Made by a program: the position numbers and the translations under genes
NCBI RefSeq assembly: GCF_937873765.1
Contig: NZ_CALMZC010000042.1
Coordinates: forward strand, 1-64,000
Direction of reading: 5' to 3'
DNA: 64,000 nucleotides
Source: an uncultured Thiothrix sp.
GTDB taxonomy: Bacteria; Pseudomonadota; Gammaproteobacteria; Thiotrichales; Thiotrichaceae
Notes under the pieces: model-generated
What the model was told of the DNA's origin: nothing
Seen by the model: only the letters and a program-made list of their open reading frames with translations
The model's database searches: none
Shown here: positions 56,426-64,000 of the stretch, one piece after another
How the letters are laid out: each line of letters starts with the position of its first letter
Position numbering within the stretch: the first letter of the stretch is position 1

Positions 56426-58138
56426 ATGAAACTCAAACGCCTAACATTTGCGGTCACTACTGCAATGTTATTTAGTTATGGTCAGCTTAGCTTTGCTGAT
56501 GTAGATGCTGCAAAAAAATGGATTGATAGCGAATTCCAACCCTCAAGTTTATCCAAAGAAGACCAATTAAAAGAAATGGAGTGGTTCATTAAAGCTGCTG
56601 AACCATTCAAAGGAATGGATATTAATGTGGTCTCAGAAACGATTACTACCCACGAATATGAATCCAAAACCTTAGCCAAAGCCTTTACTGAAATTACCGG
56701 CATTAAAGTCACTCATGATCTGATTGGTGAAGGTGATGTGGTTGAAAAACTGCAAACCCAAATGCAATCCGGCAAAAATATTTATGATGCCTTTATTAAT
56801 GACTCGGATTTGATTGGTACTCACTGGCGCTATCAGCAAGCGCGTAATTTAACTGACTGGATGGAGGGCGAAGGTAAAGACGTTACCAATCCGGGCTTAG
56901 ATTTAAAGGATTTCATTGGATTAAGCTTCACTACAGGCCCTGATAAAAAACTGTATCAATTACCTGACCAGCAATTCGCTAATCTGTATTGGTTCCGCCA
57001 AGACTGGTTTAGTGATGAGAAAAACAAAGCCGATTTCAAAGCGAAATATGGTTATGATTTGGGTGTACCGGTCAACTGGTCAGCTTATGAGGATATTGCC
57101 GAATTCTTCACTGGTCGTGAAATTGATGGCAAAAAAGTCTATGGGCATATGGACTACGGTAAAAAAGACCCCTCTTTAGGCTGGCGTTTTACTGATGCGT
57201 GGATGTCGATGGCGGGCATGGGCGACAAGGGTGAGCCGAATGGTCTGCCTGTGGATGAATGGGGTATTCGTGTCAATGAAAAATCTCAACCTGTTGGTTC
57301 ATGTATGGCACGCGGTGGCGCAACCAATGACCCCTCCGCCGTTTATGCCATCACCAAATACGTGGATTGGCTGAAAAAATATGCGCCTCCAGCCGCAGCC
57401 GGTATGGTGTTCTCCGAAGCTGGCCCCGTACCCGCACAAGGCGAAGTAGCTCAGCAAATGTTCTGGTACACCGCGTTTACCGCTGATATGGTGAAAGACG
57501 GGATTCCAGTCGTCAATCCAGACGGTACACCCAAATGGCGCATGGCCCCTTCACCCCACGGTGCATATTGGGAGGAAGGGATGAAAATCGGTTATCAAGA
57601 CGCCGGCTCTTGGACACTGATGAAATCTACCCCAACAGATCGCGCCAAAGCGGCTTGGTTATATGCACAATTCGTCACTTCCAAAACGGTGGACGTGAAA
57701 AAATCGCATGTTGGTTTGACCTTCATTCGTGAATCAACCATCAATGATAAAAGCTTCACTGAGCGTGCACCCAAACTGGGTGGTTTAGTGGAGTTCTATC
57801 GCTCACCAGCCCGGGTTCAATGGTCACCAACTGGAACTAACGTGCCCGATTATCCAAAGTTAGCGCAACTCTGGTGGCAAAACATTGGGGATGCTTCGTC
57901 TGGCGAAAAAACCGCTCAACAAGCCTTGGACGCCTTGTGTGAAGCACAAGAAAAAGTCTTAGAACGCTTAGAAAAAAGTGGTGTACAAGGCGAGTTAGGC
58001 CCCAAAATGAATGAGCCTAAAGACCCAAAAGAGTGGTTAGACGCTCCTGGTGCGCCTAAAGCGAAGTTAGAAAATGAGAAACCAAAACCTGAAACCGTCA
58101 ACTATGATGAGTTAGTAAAATCGTGGACTAAGAGCTGA
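56426..58138 (+). CDS. glpV: Glycerol-binding periplasmic protein GlpV
   Basis: Extracellular solute-binding protein of 570 residues, larger than usual for MalE types but normal for GlpV-like proteins. The signal peptide is about MKLKRLTFAVTTAMLFSYGQ then LSFA. YQLPDQQFANLYWFRQDWF and GRVDIG-independent regions such as DASSGEKTAQQALDALC near the end are typical. The start at 56426 is preceded by AGGAGGAG 5 bases upstream; an earlier ATG at 56372 overlaps glpU. It captures glycerol in the periplasm for GlpSTPQ. A palindromic element follows before glpK. Confidence 0.88.
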   Translation: MKLKRLTFAVTTAMLFSYGQLSFADVDAAKKWIDSEFQPSSLSKEDQLKEMEWFIKAAEPFKGMDINVVSETITTHEYESKTLAKAFTEITGIKVTHDLIGEGDVVEKLQTQMQSGKNIYDAFINDSDLIGTHWRYQQARNLTDWMEGEGKDVTNPGLDLKDFIGLSFTTGPDKKLYQLPDQQFANLYWFRQDWFSDEKNKADFKAKYGYDLGVPVNWSAYEDIAEFFTGREIDGKKVYGHMDYGKKDPSLGWRFTDAWMSMAGMGDKGEPNGLPVDEWGIRVNEKSQPVGSCMARGGATNDPSAVYAITKYVDWLKKYAPPAAAGMVFSEAGPVPAQGEVAQQMFWYTAFTADMVKDGIPVVNPDGTPKWRMAPSPHGAYWEEGMKIGYQDAGSWTLMKSTPTDRAKAAWLYAQFVTSKTVDVKKSHVGLTFIRESTINDKSFTERAPKLGGLVEFYRSPARVQWSPTGTNVPDYPKLAQLWWQNIGDASSGEKTAQQALDALCEAQEKVLERLEKSGVQGELGPKMNEPKDPKEWLDAPGAPKAKLENEKPKPETVNYDELVKSWTKS

Positions 58139-58176
58139 TTTAGGCTAAGCTGTAAACAGTGTAACCCCACTCCCAC

Positions 58177-58250
58177 AACCCCTCCCAGCCTCCCCTTGTC
58201 AGGGGAGGTGCTTTACCCTTCCTTGATAAGGGGAGGGTTGGGGAGGGGTT
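58177..58250. repeat. GC-rich palindromic element between glpV and glpK
   Basis: Outer arms AACCCCTCCC (58177-58186) and GGGAGGGGTT (58241-58250) enclose two inner hairpins, CCTCCCCT/AGGGGAGG (58189-58208) and an imperfect ACCCTTCCTT/AAGGGGAGGGT one. This is a cloverleaf-like structure, unlike the surrounding AT-rich DNA, of the kind seen in dispersed REP-type repeats. It may stabilise the upstream mRNA or lower glpK expression. Confidence 0.75.
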
Positions 58251-58275
58251 CTTTCATCATCAACAGGAATCGGCT

Positions 58276-59769
58276 ATGGCGTATTTAATTGCAATTGATC
58301 AAGGCACAACCTCCACGCGCAGTATTGTGTTTGACGAAAAATTACAAGTGATTGCCAGCGCCCAACAAGAATTTCCCCAATATTTTCCGCATTCTGGCTG
58401 GGTTGAACATGACCCTGCAGATTTACTCAATACCACCCTCAGTACACTCAAAGACGCGCTTGCCAAAGCTAAACTTAAAGCCTCAGGCATTAGTGCAATT
58501 GGTATTACCAACCAACGCGAAACCGTGGTGGTGTGGGATAAAGATACTGGCAAAGCCATTTATAATGCGATTGTTTGGCAAGATCGACGTACAGCGGATT
58601 ATTGCCACGAACTCAAACACCAAGGCAGCGAAGCCCTCATTCAACAAAAAACCGGCTTACGTGCTGATCCGTATTTTAGCGGCACGAAAGTACGTTGGAT
58701 ATTAAATCATGTTGAGGGTGCGCGCGCTAAAGCTGAAGCTGGACAGCTACGCATGGGTACGGTTGATAGCTGGCTGATTTGGCATTTAACCGGTGGAAAA
58801 GTACATGCAACCGACGCGACCAATGCTAGTCGCACTATGCTGTTTAATATTCATACTGGACACTGGGATAAAGAATTACTCCAGCTTTTGGCTATTCCCG
58901 AAAGTTTATTACCCGAAGTGAAAGATTGTGCCGCTGATTTTGGGATGACCGATCCAACGATTTTAGGGGCTGCAATTCCGATTTCAGGGGTCGCAGGCGA
59001 TCAACATGCGGCCTTAGTGGGGCAAGCTTGTTTCCAAGCAGGCATGATGAAATCCACCTATGGCACGGGTTGTTTTGCACTTTTAAATACGGGGACACAT
59101 GCGGTTAATTCGCATAATAACCTCCTCACAACGATTGCGTATCAACTGAATGGGCAACGCAACTATGCCCTAGAAGGCTCAATTTTTATCGCGGGTGCGG
59201 CGGTGCAATGGCTACGGGATGGCTTGAAAATTATTCAAAACGCTAGCGATACACAAGCTTTAGCTGAAGCCGCTGATCCGCATCAAAAGGTGTATTTAGT
59301 CCCTGCTTTTGTTGGCTTAGGCGCACCTTATTGGGATCCTGAGGCACGTGGTGCTTTATACGGTTTAACCCGCAATACCGGCCCGGCTGAAATTTCCAAA
59401 GCTACCTTAGAAAGTATTGGCTACCAAACCCGCGATTTATTAAATGCCATGCAAGCGGATAGTGCCGGTTTGAAAGAAACTAAAACCGTGTTGCGCGTGG
59501 ACGGAGGCATGACAGCTTCTGAATGGGCCATGCAATTCTTAGCCGACATTTTAAATAGCCCGGTAGATCGCCCACGTGTTCTGGAATCGACTGCTACAGG
59601 GGTCGCTTATCTGGCTGGCTTACAACAAAGCATCTGCCCTGCTCCTGAACAATTTGCTAAAGAGTGGATATTGGATAAGCGCTTTGAGCCGAAGATGGCT
59701 GCATCGGTGCGTGAGCAGAAATATGCAGGTTGGTTGGATGCTGTGAGACGTACCCGCTCGACAGGCTGA
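58276..59769 (+). CDS. glpK: Glycerol kinase
   Basis: FGGY-family kinase of 497 residues that phosphorylates glycerol to sn-glycerol-3-phosphate. [15 protein letters not shown] (phosphate loop), [24 protein letters not shown] and [16 protein letters not shown] (ATP/glycerol region) are all present. It ends the glp operon, so imported glycerol is trapped and fed to GlpD. It lies 137 bp after glpV with the palindrome in between. Confidence 0.97.
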   Translation: MAYLIAIDQGTTSTRSIVFDEKLQVIASAQQEFPQYFPHSGWVEHDPADLLNTTLSTLKDALAKAKLKASGISAIGITNQRETVVVWDKDTGKAIYNAIVWQDRRTADYCHELKHQGSEALIQQKTGLRADPYFSGTKVRWILNHVEGARAKAEAGQLRMGTVDSWLIWHLTGGKVHATDATNASRTMLFNIHTGHWDKELLQLLAIPESLLPEVKDCAADFGMTDPTILGAAIPISGVAGDQHAALVGQACFQAGMMKSTYGTGCFALLNTGTHAVNSHNNLLTTIAYQLNGQRNYALEGSIFIAGAAVQWLRDGLKIIQNASDTQALAEAADPHQKVYLVPAFVGLGAPYWDPEARGALYGLTRNTGPAEISKATLESIGYQTRDLLNAMQADSAGLKETKTVLRVDGGMTASEWAMQFLADILNSPVDRPRVLESTATGVAYLAGLQQSICPAPEQFAKEWILDKRFEPKMAASVREQKYAGWLDAVRRTRSTG

Positions 59770-59816
59770 ACACACAAGACTCAACACTGAGATTAGCTTA
59801 CTAGAACCTACTCTCT

Positions 59817-59846
59817 AAAAAAATCACCGGGCAAAAAGCCCGGTGA
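59817..59846 (-). terminator. Intrinsic terminator, T tract on the minus strand
   Basis: A 9-bp stem TCACCGGGC (59824-59832) pairs with GCCCGGTGA (59838-59846) around AAAAA. The T7 run is on the minus strand (complement of 59817-59823), so it serves minus-strand transcripts from the decayed region upstream of 59982; as a hairpin it may also help end glpK. Confidence 0.75.
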
Positions 59847-59864
59847 AGATTGACTGTTCGAGAC

Positions 59865-59927
59865 TTATAAACCGTTGTTGTTACCGTTATTGTTAAACTC
59901 ATGGTTTCGGTTGTTATTTGTTTTCGT
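59865..59927 (-). pseudogene. Asn-rich coding tail without a gene body
   Basis: Reading the minus strand, 20 codons after a TGA give ten Asn residues (NNNRNHEF then NNNGNNNGL) and a TAA, just before the minus-strand terminator. There is no start codon. It looks like the 3' end of a lost gene, but simple trinucleotide repeats can produce the same. Bases 59928-59981 hold nothing I can identify. Confidence 0.3.
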
Positions 59928-59981
59928 TCAAGTTATGACATTTCCGAGGTCAGGTACAGTCTAAAACTACGCCATGACAGC

Positions 59982-60257
59982 TTAATGGCAGGCTTTTAGT
60001 TTTTTAAGGCAAAGAACGTCGCTCGCTGTAGGCATAATCGCTGTGGATTGAGCACCACCATCGCGCATACTGACACTGACACATCCAAATAAATAATCAA
60101 TTTGATGTTGTTCAACAAATTGCGCTAAACCCGCCCACAACATGCCAATGCCTACACCGTTGCGAAACTCTGGGTGAATACAAGTACGGTCAATTTCCAT
60201 CACTTTTCCGGGTAGTGGCAACAGCTTAAGCAAATCGAATTCATTTTCGGAGTACAC
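59982..60257 (-). pseudogene. Truncated OlsB-like (ornithine-lipid) N-acyltransferase remnant
   Basis: A 91-codon fragment from a GTG. MEIDRTCIHPEFRNGVGIGM then LWAGLAQFVEQHQIDYLFGC and VSMRDGGAQS match the middle of OlsB/GNAT-type acyltransferases that make lyso-ornithine lipid. The N-terminal 70 or so residues of the family are missing, with an in-frame TGA just upstream (near 60270), and the C-terminal part ends early after KKLKACH. It is therefore a decayed copy. It lies antisense upstream of phoB. Confidence 0.6.
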
Positions 60258-60365
60258 ACTTGGTCATCTGTAGATCATGCTACTGTCATATTATCTGCAG
60301 GCTTGTAATCAATCTGAAATATTTGCCATGCTAGCATGCGCCCAAGCCAGCAAAGGTAGAAGGTG

Positions 60366-61067
60366 ATGAAAAAACAGATTCTCTGTGTCGAAGACGAAGC
60401 CGCGATTCGACAAATGATCCGCTTTAGCTTAGAGCGCGAAGGCTATGCGGTGATGGAAGCAGAAAACGCTTATGTAGCACGTGAATTGGTGGCGAACCAA
60501 ACTCCAGATTTGATGCTTATTGATTGGATGCTTCCCAATATTTCTGGGCCAGAACTCATTCGGCGTTTTCGTAAAGATGAAGTGACTCGTGATATTCCGA
60601 TTGTGATGCTCACTGCCCGCTCCGAAGAGGAGGATATGATTCAAGGGCTTGAAGTAGGTGCTGATGACTATCTATCTAAACCAGTCTCTTTAAAAACACT
60701 CACCGCGCGGATTAAGGCCTTGCTACGACGCTCGGAGGGATTTAGTGCACGTAAAGTGCTCACAGTCGGCCCCATTCATTTAGATTTAGATGCACATCAA
60801 CTTACTATCAATGGGCAATCCATTCATTTAGGGATTACCGAATACAAGCTCCTCGAATTTTTCATGAAGCATCCGGGGCGAGTCTATTCACGTGCCCAGC
60901 TCTTGGACTTTATTTGGGGACAAAATACTTATATCGAAGAGCGTACCGTTGATGTGCATATTCTGCGCTTAAGAAAAGCATTAAAACAACAAGAAGCTGA
61001 TCATTGTATTCATACCGTACGCGGTGCGGGCTATCGCTTCGCTGAGGATGCATTGAATGAGTTATGA
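60366..61067 (+). CDS. phoB: Phosphate regulon response regulator PhoB
   Basis: OmpR/PhoB-type regulator of 233 residues. The receiver domain has the acidic pocket CVEDE, the phosphoacceptor Asp53 in LMLIDWMLPNISGPEL, Thr in IVMLTARSEEEDM and Lys in YLSKPVSLKTL. The C-terminal winged helix has GRVYSRAQLLDFIWGQ and TVDVHILRLRKAL. The ATG at 60366 is preferred to the GTG 3 bases earlier. It would bind the Pho boxes in this window. A CTGTCATA half site (60283-60290) lies upstream but lacks a clear partner. Confidence 0.95.
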   Translation: MKKQILCVEDEAAIRQMIRFSLEREGYAVMEAENAYVARELVANQTPDLMLIDWMLPNISGPELIRRFRKDEVTRDIPIVMLTARSEEEDMIQGLEVGADDYLSKPVSLKTLTARIKALLRRSEGFSARKVLTVGPIHLDLDAHQLTINGQSIHLGITEYKLLEFFMKHPGRVYSRAQLLDFIWGQNTYIEERTVDVHILRLRKALKQQEADHCIHTVRGAGYRFAEDALNEL

Positions 61068-62373
61068 CTATTGGCAGGTGGAAATCCGCCGCCTAATAGC
61101 CAGCGCGATTTTGGGCTTAATCGTCGGTTATGCCACCGGCTATTGGTTAGCAAGCTTTTTAGTGGTGAGTTTCGGCTATATTAGTTGGGTGCTCTTCAAA
61201 TTACGTCAACTGCAAAACTGGTTGGTAAAAGGTCAAGCGGCAGAGTTCATGCCGGATAGTGATGGCGCGTGGGAGCAAATTACCTATCTGATCCATCGTA
61301 GCAAGCAGAAAAGTCGTTCACGCAAAAAGAAACAAAAAGAAATTCTAGATCGCCTAAATAATGTGCTGGCTGCCCTACCCGATGCGACCATCTTAATTAA
61401 TCAGGATTTTATTATTCAGTGGTCCAACCCTGCAGCAGCACGCTTATTAGGGATTCAAACTCAAGCAGATTGGGGCAATCGCTTAGATAATTTGATTCGC
61501 TCACCCGAATTAAATGCATTGCTACGCTCTAGTGATACGGACAAGGAAATTCGTCTCCATTCACCGATTGATAACAATATAATTCTGCAAGCGCATTTAG
61601 TGCCCGTGCAAAAAAATCTGTATCTGTTTAATGTGCGTGATATTAGCCAAGGCGTGCATTTACAACAAACCCGCAAAGCTTTCTTTGCGAATGCCTCACA
61701 TGAATTACGTACACCTTTAACCGTACTAGCCGGTTATTTAGAGCTATTTGAAGATGATGCTGAATTACCTGAGCATTTAATACCTGCCGTGCAACAAGCA
61801 CGTGCCCAAGCGGAACGGATGCAGCGGATTATTAGCGACATGCTATCTTTGTCAAAATTAGAAAATGATGAGCAGCGGCGCATGATTGAAACTGATATTA
61901 ATCTACCTGAGTTACTGGATGATATTGCCGCCTCTCTAAGTGACACCTTGGCTGCAGACTCACATACCCTCAGCTTAAACCTCAATAGAGAGCTGCATCT
62001 ACTTGGGCATGAACCTGATTTACTCAGCGTCATTACCAATCTCACTGATAATGCGATTCGCCATACACCGCCTGATACACATATTCAAATCAATTGGCAA
62101 TTACATACCAATGGGCAAGCCTGTTTGAGTGTTGAAGATGATGGCCCGGGGATTCCAGCCCAGCATATTGGGCATTTAACTGAGCGTTTTTATCGGGTTG
62201 ATCGTGGCCGCGCCCGCGATAAAGGTGGCACAGGTTTGGGCTTAGCGATTGTTAAACATGTGATGCTCAATCATGGCGGCTTTTTAAATATTACCAGTGA
62301 ACCCGGCTGCACACGCTTTGTTGCCTGTTTTCCAGCACAACGCGTGCGCTTAATTCAAGTAGATCCGCCTTAG
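61057..62373 (+). CDS. phoR: Phosphate regulon sensor kinase PhoR
   Basis: Membrane histidine kinase of 438 residues. Two N-terminal hydrophobic segments (about residues 8-45), a basic region, a PAS domain (VLAALPDATILINQDFIIQW), the H box FFANASHELRTPLTVLAGYL, and HATPase motifs SVITNLTDNAIRHTP, SVEDDGPGIP and GGTGLGLAIVKHV. The start overlaps the phoB stop by 11 bases. It senses phosphate through PstSCAB-PhoU and phosphorylates PhoB. Confidence 0.95.
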   Translation: MSYDYWQVEIRRLIASAILGLIVGYATGYWLASFLVVSFGYISWVLFKLRQLQNWLVKGQAAEFMPDSDGAWEQITYLIHRSKQKSRSRKKKQKEILDRLNNVLAALPDATILINQDFIIQWSNPAAARLLGIQTQADWGNRLDNLIRSPELNALLRSSDTDKEIRLHSPIDNNIILQAHLVPVQKNLYLFNVRDISQGVHLQQTRKAFFANASHELRTPLTVLAGYLELFEDDAELPEHLIPAVQQARAQAERMQRIISDMLSLSKLENDEQRRMIETDINLPELLDDIAASLSDTLAADSHTLSLNLNRELHLLGHEPDLLSVITNLTDNAIRHTPPDTHIQINWQLHTNGQACLSVEDDGPGIPAQHIGHLTERFYRVDRGRARDKGGTGLGLAIVKHVMLNHGGFLNITSEPGCTRFVACFPAQRVRLIQVDPP

Positions 62374-62460
62374 CCTGCTATACTCTGCTAGACTAAACCA
62401 GTTGAGCTTGTTGAGCATTGGATAGCAATGTTCTCTGTATGCTCTTGGGAGTCTTAGTGA

Positions 62461-63807
62461 ATGAAATACCCGGTGCGCTTTCTAAAAGTATTACCCCAAG
62501 CTTTTTTTTACGATTTTCTAGAAGGACAAATCACCTTAAGAGCGATGGGCTTGGTTTATACCACCCTACTTTCCTTAGCACCTTCCTTAGCGTTAAGCTT
62601 TTCAGTGTTAAAAGGCTTTGGGGTTCATAACCAATTAGAACCTGCTTTACTTCAATTTATGGCTCCTTTAGGCAGTAAAGCTGAAGAAGTTACTAAGCAA
62701 ATGCTCAGCTTCGTAGACAATATTCAAGTCGGTGTATTGGGCATTGCGGGTTTAGGGATTTTGCTCTACACCGTTTGGTCTTTGATGCAGCAGATCGAAC
62801 AAGCCTTCAACCATTTATGGCATGTGCAACAAGGTCGACCTTTAGGACTTCAAATCCGTGATTATTTAAGTTTGGTGATGCTTGCCCCTATTTTGCTCTT
62901 CACAGCCCTAGGCTTATGGAGTGCTTTTAGTCATATTCCCATTATTCAAGCAATTAGCACACATTATCTGTTTAGTACGACGACCACTTATTTGCTCAAG
63001 CTGATTCCGGTCACGGTGAGTATTATTCTGTTCACCGTCTGTTATATGTATATGCCCTATACCAAAGTGCGCTTTGTACCCGCCTTATCAGGCGCGATTT
63101 TTGCGGGTTTAGCTTGGCAAACTGCAGGTTGGATATTTTCTTCATTTGTGGTGAGTTCCGGACAGCAAATCGCTATTTACTCTGTTTTTGCAGGTTTATT
63201 TCTGTTTATGCTGTGGCTGTATATCGGCTGGATTATTGTCTTAACCGGCTCACGGCTGGCTTATTATTTTCAGTATCCCGATGCGGTTTATTATTCGGAT
63301 CAACCACCGCTACCTAGTCTTGAAACTAAGGAACTAGTTGCAGCGGCGATTCTACGTGAAGTTGGGCAACGTTATTTACAAGGCCATGAGCCTTTAAGCT
63401 CTGAGGAGCTGCGCCAGCGTATGCCGATTCCACGTTCACTCATGACTTTAATGCTGCAAGAACTCGTTAATCATGGTTTTTTAAGTCGGGATGACTCCAA
63501 TCCAGCGCGTTACTTATTAAAAACTGCACCGGAAACTTTATCGGTCGGAACGATTAAGCGTGCCTTCTGGCAAGGAGACACTAAACAGCAAGAGCAAACG
63601 GAGCAAGTCAAACAAGCGACTGGCTTAAGTGAAGCCCTATTGTTGACTTTACTGCAGAATCCAGACGTAACGATGCGCGAGGCTTTAGATCAATCACTGC
63701 TAGCTAAGGCAGCTCACAATTCAGAGTCAGAAAAAATCTGCTTAGAAGAACAAATGCCGCAACTGATTGAACAAGCCAAAGAAGCGCTAAAGGTCAATGA
63801 AACCTAA
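62461..63807 (+). CDS. YihY/BrkB-family membrane protein with C-terminal extension
   Basis: Inner-membrane protein of 448 residues. The YihY core (1-285) has about six hydrophobic segments with ITLRAMGLVYTTLLSLAPSL, IEQAFNHLWHVQQGRPL and VPALSGAIFAGLAWQTAGWI. The last 160 residues form a cytoplasmic region with winged-helix-like sequence (SSEELRQRMPIPRSLMTLML). Such long variants are frequent; function is unknown, and the former ribonuclease BN label is incorrect. A TATACT-like -10 lies upstream of 62461 after phoR. Confidence 0.9.
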   Translation: MKYPVRFLKVLPQAFFYDFLEGQITLRAMGLVYTTLLSLAPSLALSFSVLKGFGVHNQLEPALLQFMAPLGSKAEEVTKQMLSFVDNIQVGVLGIAGLGILLYTVWSLMQQIEQAFNHLWHVQQGRPLGLQIRDYLSLVMLAPILLFTALGLWSAFSHIPIIQAISTHYLFSTTTTYLLKLIPVTVSIILFTVCYMYMPYTKVRFVPALSGAIFAGLAWQTAGWIFSSFVVSSGQQIAIYSVFAGLFLFMLWLYIGWIIVLTGSRLAYYFQYPDAVYYSDQPPLPSLETKELVAAAILREVGQRYLQGHEPLSSEELRQRMPIPRSLMTLMLQELVNHGFLSRDDSNPARYLLKTAPETLSVGTIKRAFWQGDTKQQEQTEQVKQATGLSEALLLTLLQNPDVTMREALDQSLLAKAAHNSESEKICLEEQMPQLIEQAKEALKVNET

Positions 63808-63933
63808 GGTTAGATACTGAGCTTACGTGCTCGTGAATTGCTTTCAGCTTGCCTCTTGCTAACTCCCCCCCATCTCAAGCAGACTAGCTAGATGCCTAAA
63901 AGCACTCTTTACAATGAGCATAAGGAACACCAC

Positions 63934-64000
63934 ATGACCGCTAAAATGACACTCGAGCAACTTAAACAAGCGTATGAAGCTGGCCAAATAGACACCGTGC
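63934..64000 (+). CDS. Start of a glutamine-synthetase-family gene (partial)
   Basis: Only 22 codons are inside the window: MTAKMTLEQLKQAYEAGQID then TV. The pattern of a helix followed by GQIDTV resembles the N-terminus of glutamine-synthetase-like ligases (gamma-glutamylpolyamine synthetase type). AAGGA lies 8 bases before the ATG. The call is provisional as the gene runs off the end. The 126 bases between yihY and this start hold no gene. Confidence 0.45.
   Translation, partial: MTAKMTLEQLKQAYEAGQIDTV

Noticed and set aside
60283-60290. CTGTCATA upstream of phoB as an autoregulatory Pho box
   Set aside because: Only one good unit; the next position 11 bp on (TCTGCAG) does not match well, so it was not listed as a feature.
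63865-63871. C7 tract between yihY and the last partial gene
   Set aside because: Intergenic, no reading frame is affected and no promoter elements are spaced around it.

Overview
The window looks like chromosomal DNA of a gammaproteobacterium with moderate to low GC. The evidence is the AcnB-type aconitase, type II citrate synthase, Pst/PhoU/PhoBR phosphate system, ModE-like regulator, ecotin, GcvA-like LysR regulator and YihY protein. A sulfur-oxidiser-type relative (Thiotrichales) is possible, but that is inference and no species can be named from the sequence. Almost everything is ordinary, densely packed coding DNA. I saw no tRNA, rRNA, CRISPR array, transposase or phage block.

Layout. 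1-4.4 kb is an AT-rich accessory-looking pair: a hybrid regulator (phage-repressor-like helix-turn-helix plus Lrp/AsnC ligand domain) and a large secreted modular lipase, with a phased GTAC-rich intergenic region. 4.4-13.2 kb is a TCA-cycle run on the minus strand in transcription order sucB-lpd-sucC-sucD-gltA-acnB, with a consensus sigma-70 promoter flanked by two TTGTCGACA palindromes; sucA is not here. 13.6-15.6 kb is a PhoU-like protein plus Pit phosphate transporter behind a Pho box. 15.7-26.8 kb is a complete Ter (tellurium/stress) system: a minus-strand enzyme operon (TRSP/PRTase, HAD, StiP/PELOTA, CitE-like) and a TerD-trypsin fusion, divergent from ATP-grasp, four TerD-family proteins, a TerC-like (DUF475) protein and TerB. 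26.9-31.8 kb carries an aminotransferase, OmpW, UvrB and a YqhA protein. 32-35.8 kb is a LysR regulator and modEABC with a near-ideal ModE operator.

35.9-42.2 kb is pstS / pstC-pstA-pstB-phoU-plsC with two Pho boxes and a terminator separating pstS from the rest. 42.7-49.8 kb holds ecotin, a DUF2256 protein, an ABC1/UbiB kinase, the betaine-lipid genes btaA-btaB behind a Pho box, a divergent ABC exporter and a glycosyltransferase. 49.7-59.8 kb is a glycerol regulon: divergent glpR, then glpD-glpSTPQUV-glpK (an ABC glycerol importer). 59.9-64 kb has a broken OlsB-like acyltransferase, phoB-phoR, yihY and the start of a glutamine-synthetase-like gene.

Two themes stand out. First, phosphate limitation is wired through the whole window: PhoBR, four Pho boxes with 11-bp unit spacing, high- and low-affinity phosphate uptake, and phosphorus-free membrane lipids (BtaAB intact, OlsB broken). 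Second, the Ter cluster contains a TerD-serine protease fusion whose last 65 codons lie in the -1 frame exactly behind a G GGG GGG TGA sequence. This is a perfect slippery heptamer, or a phase-variable or miscalled G tract. It is the most unusual item in the window.
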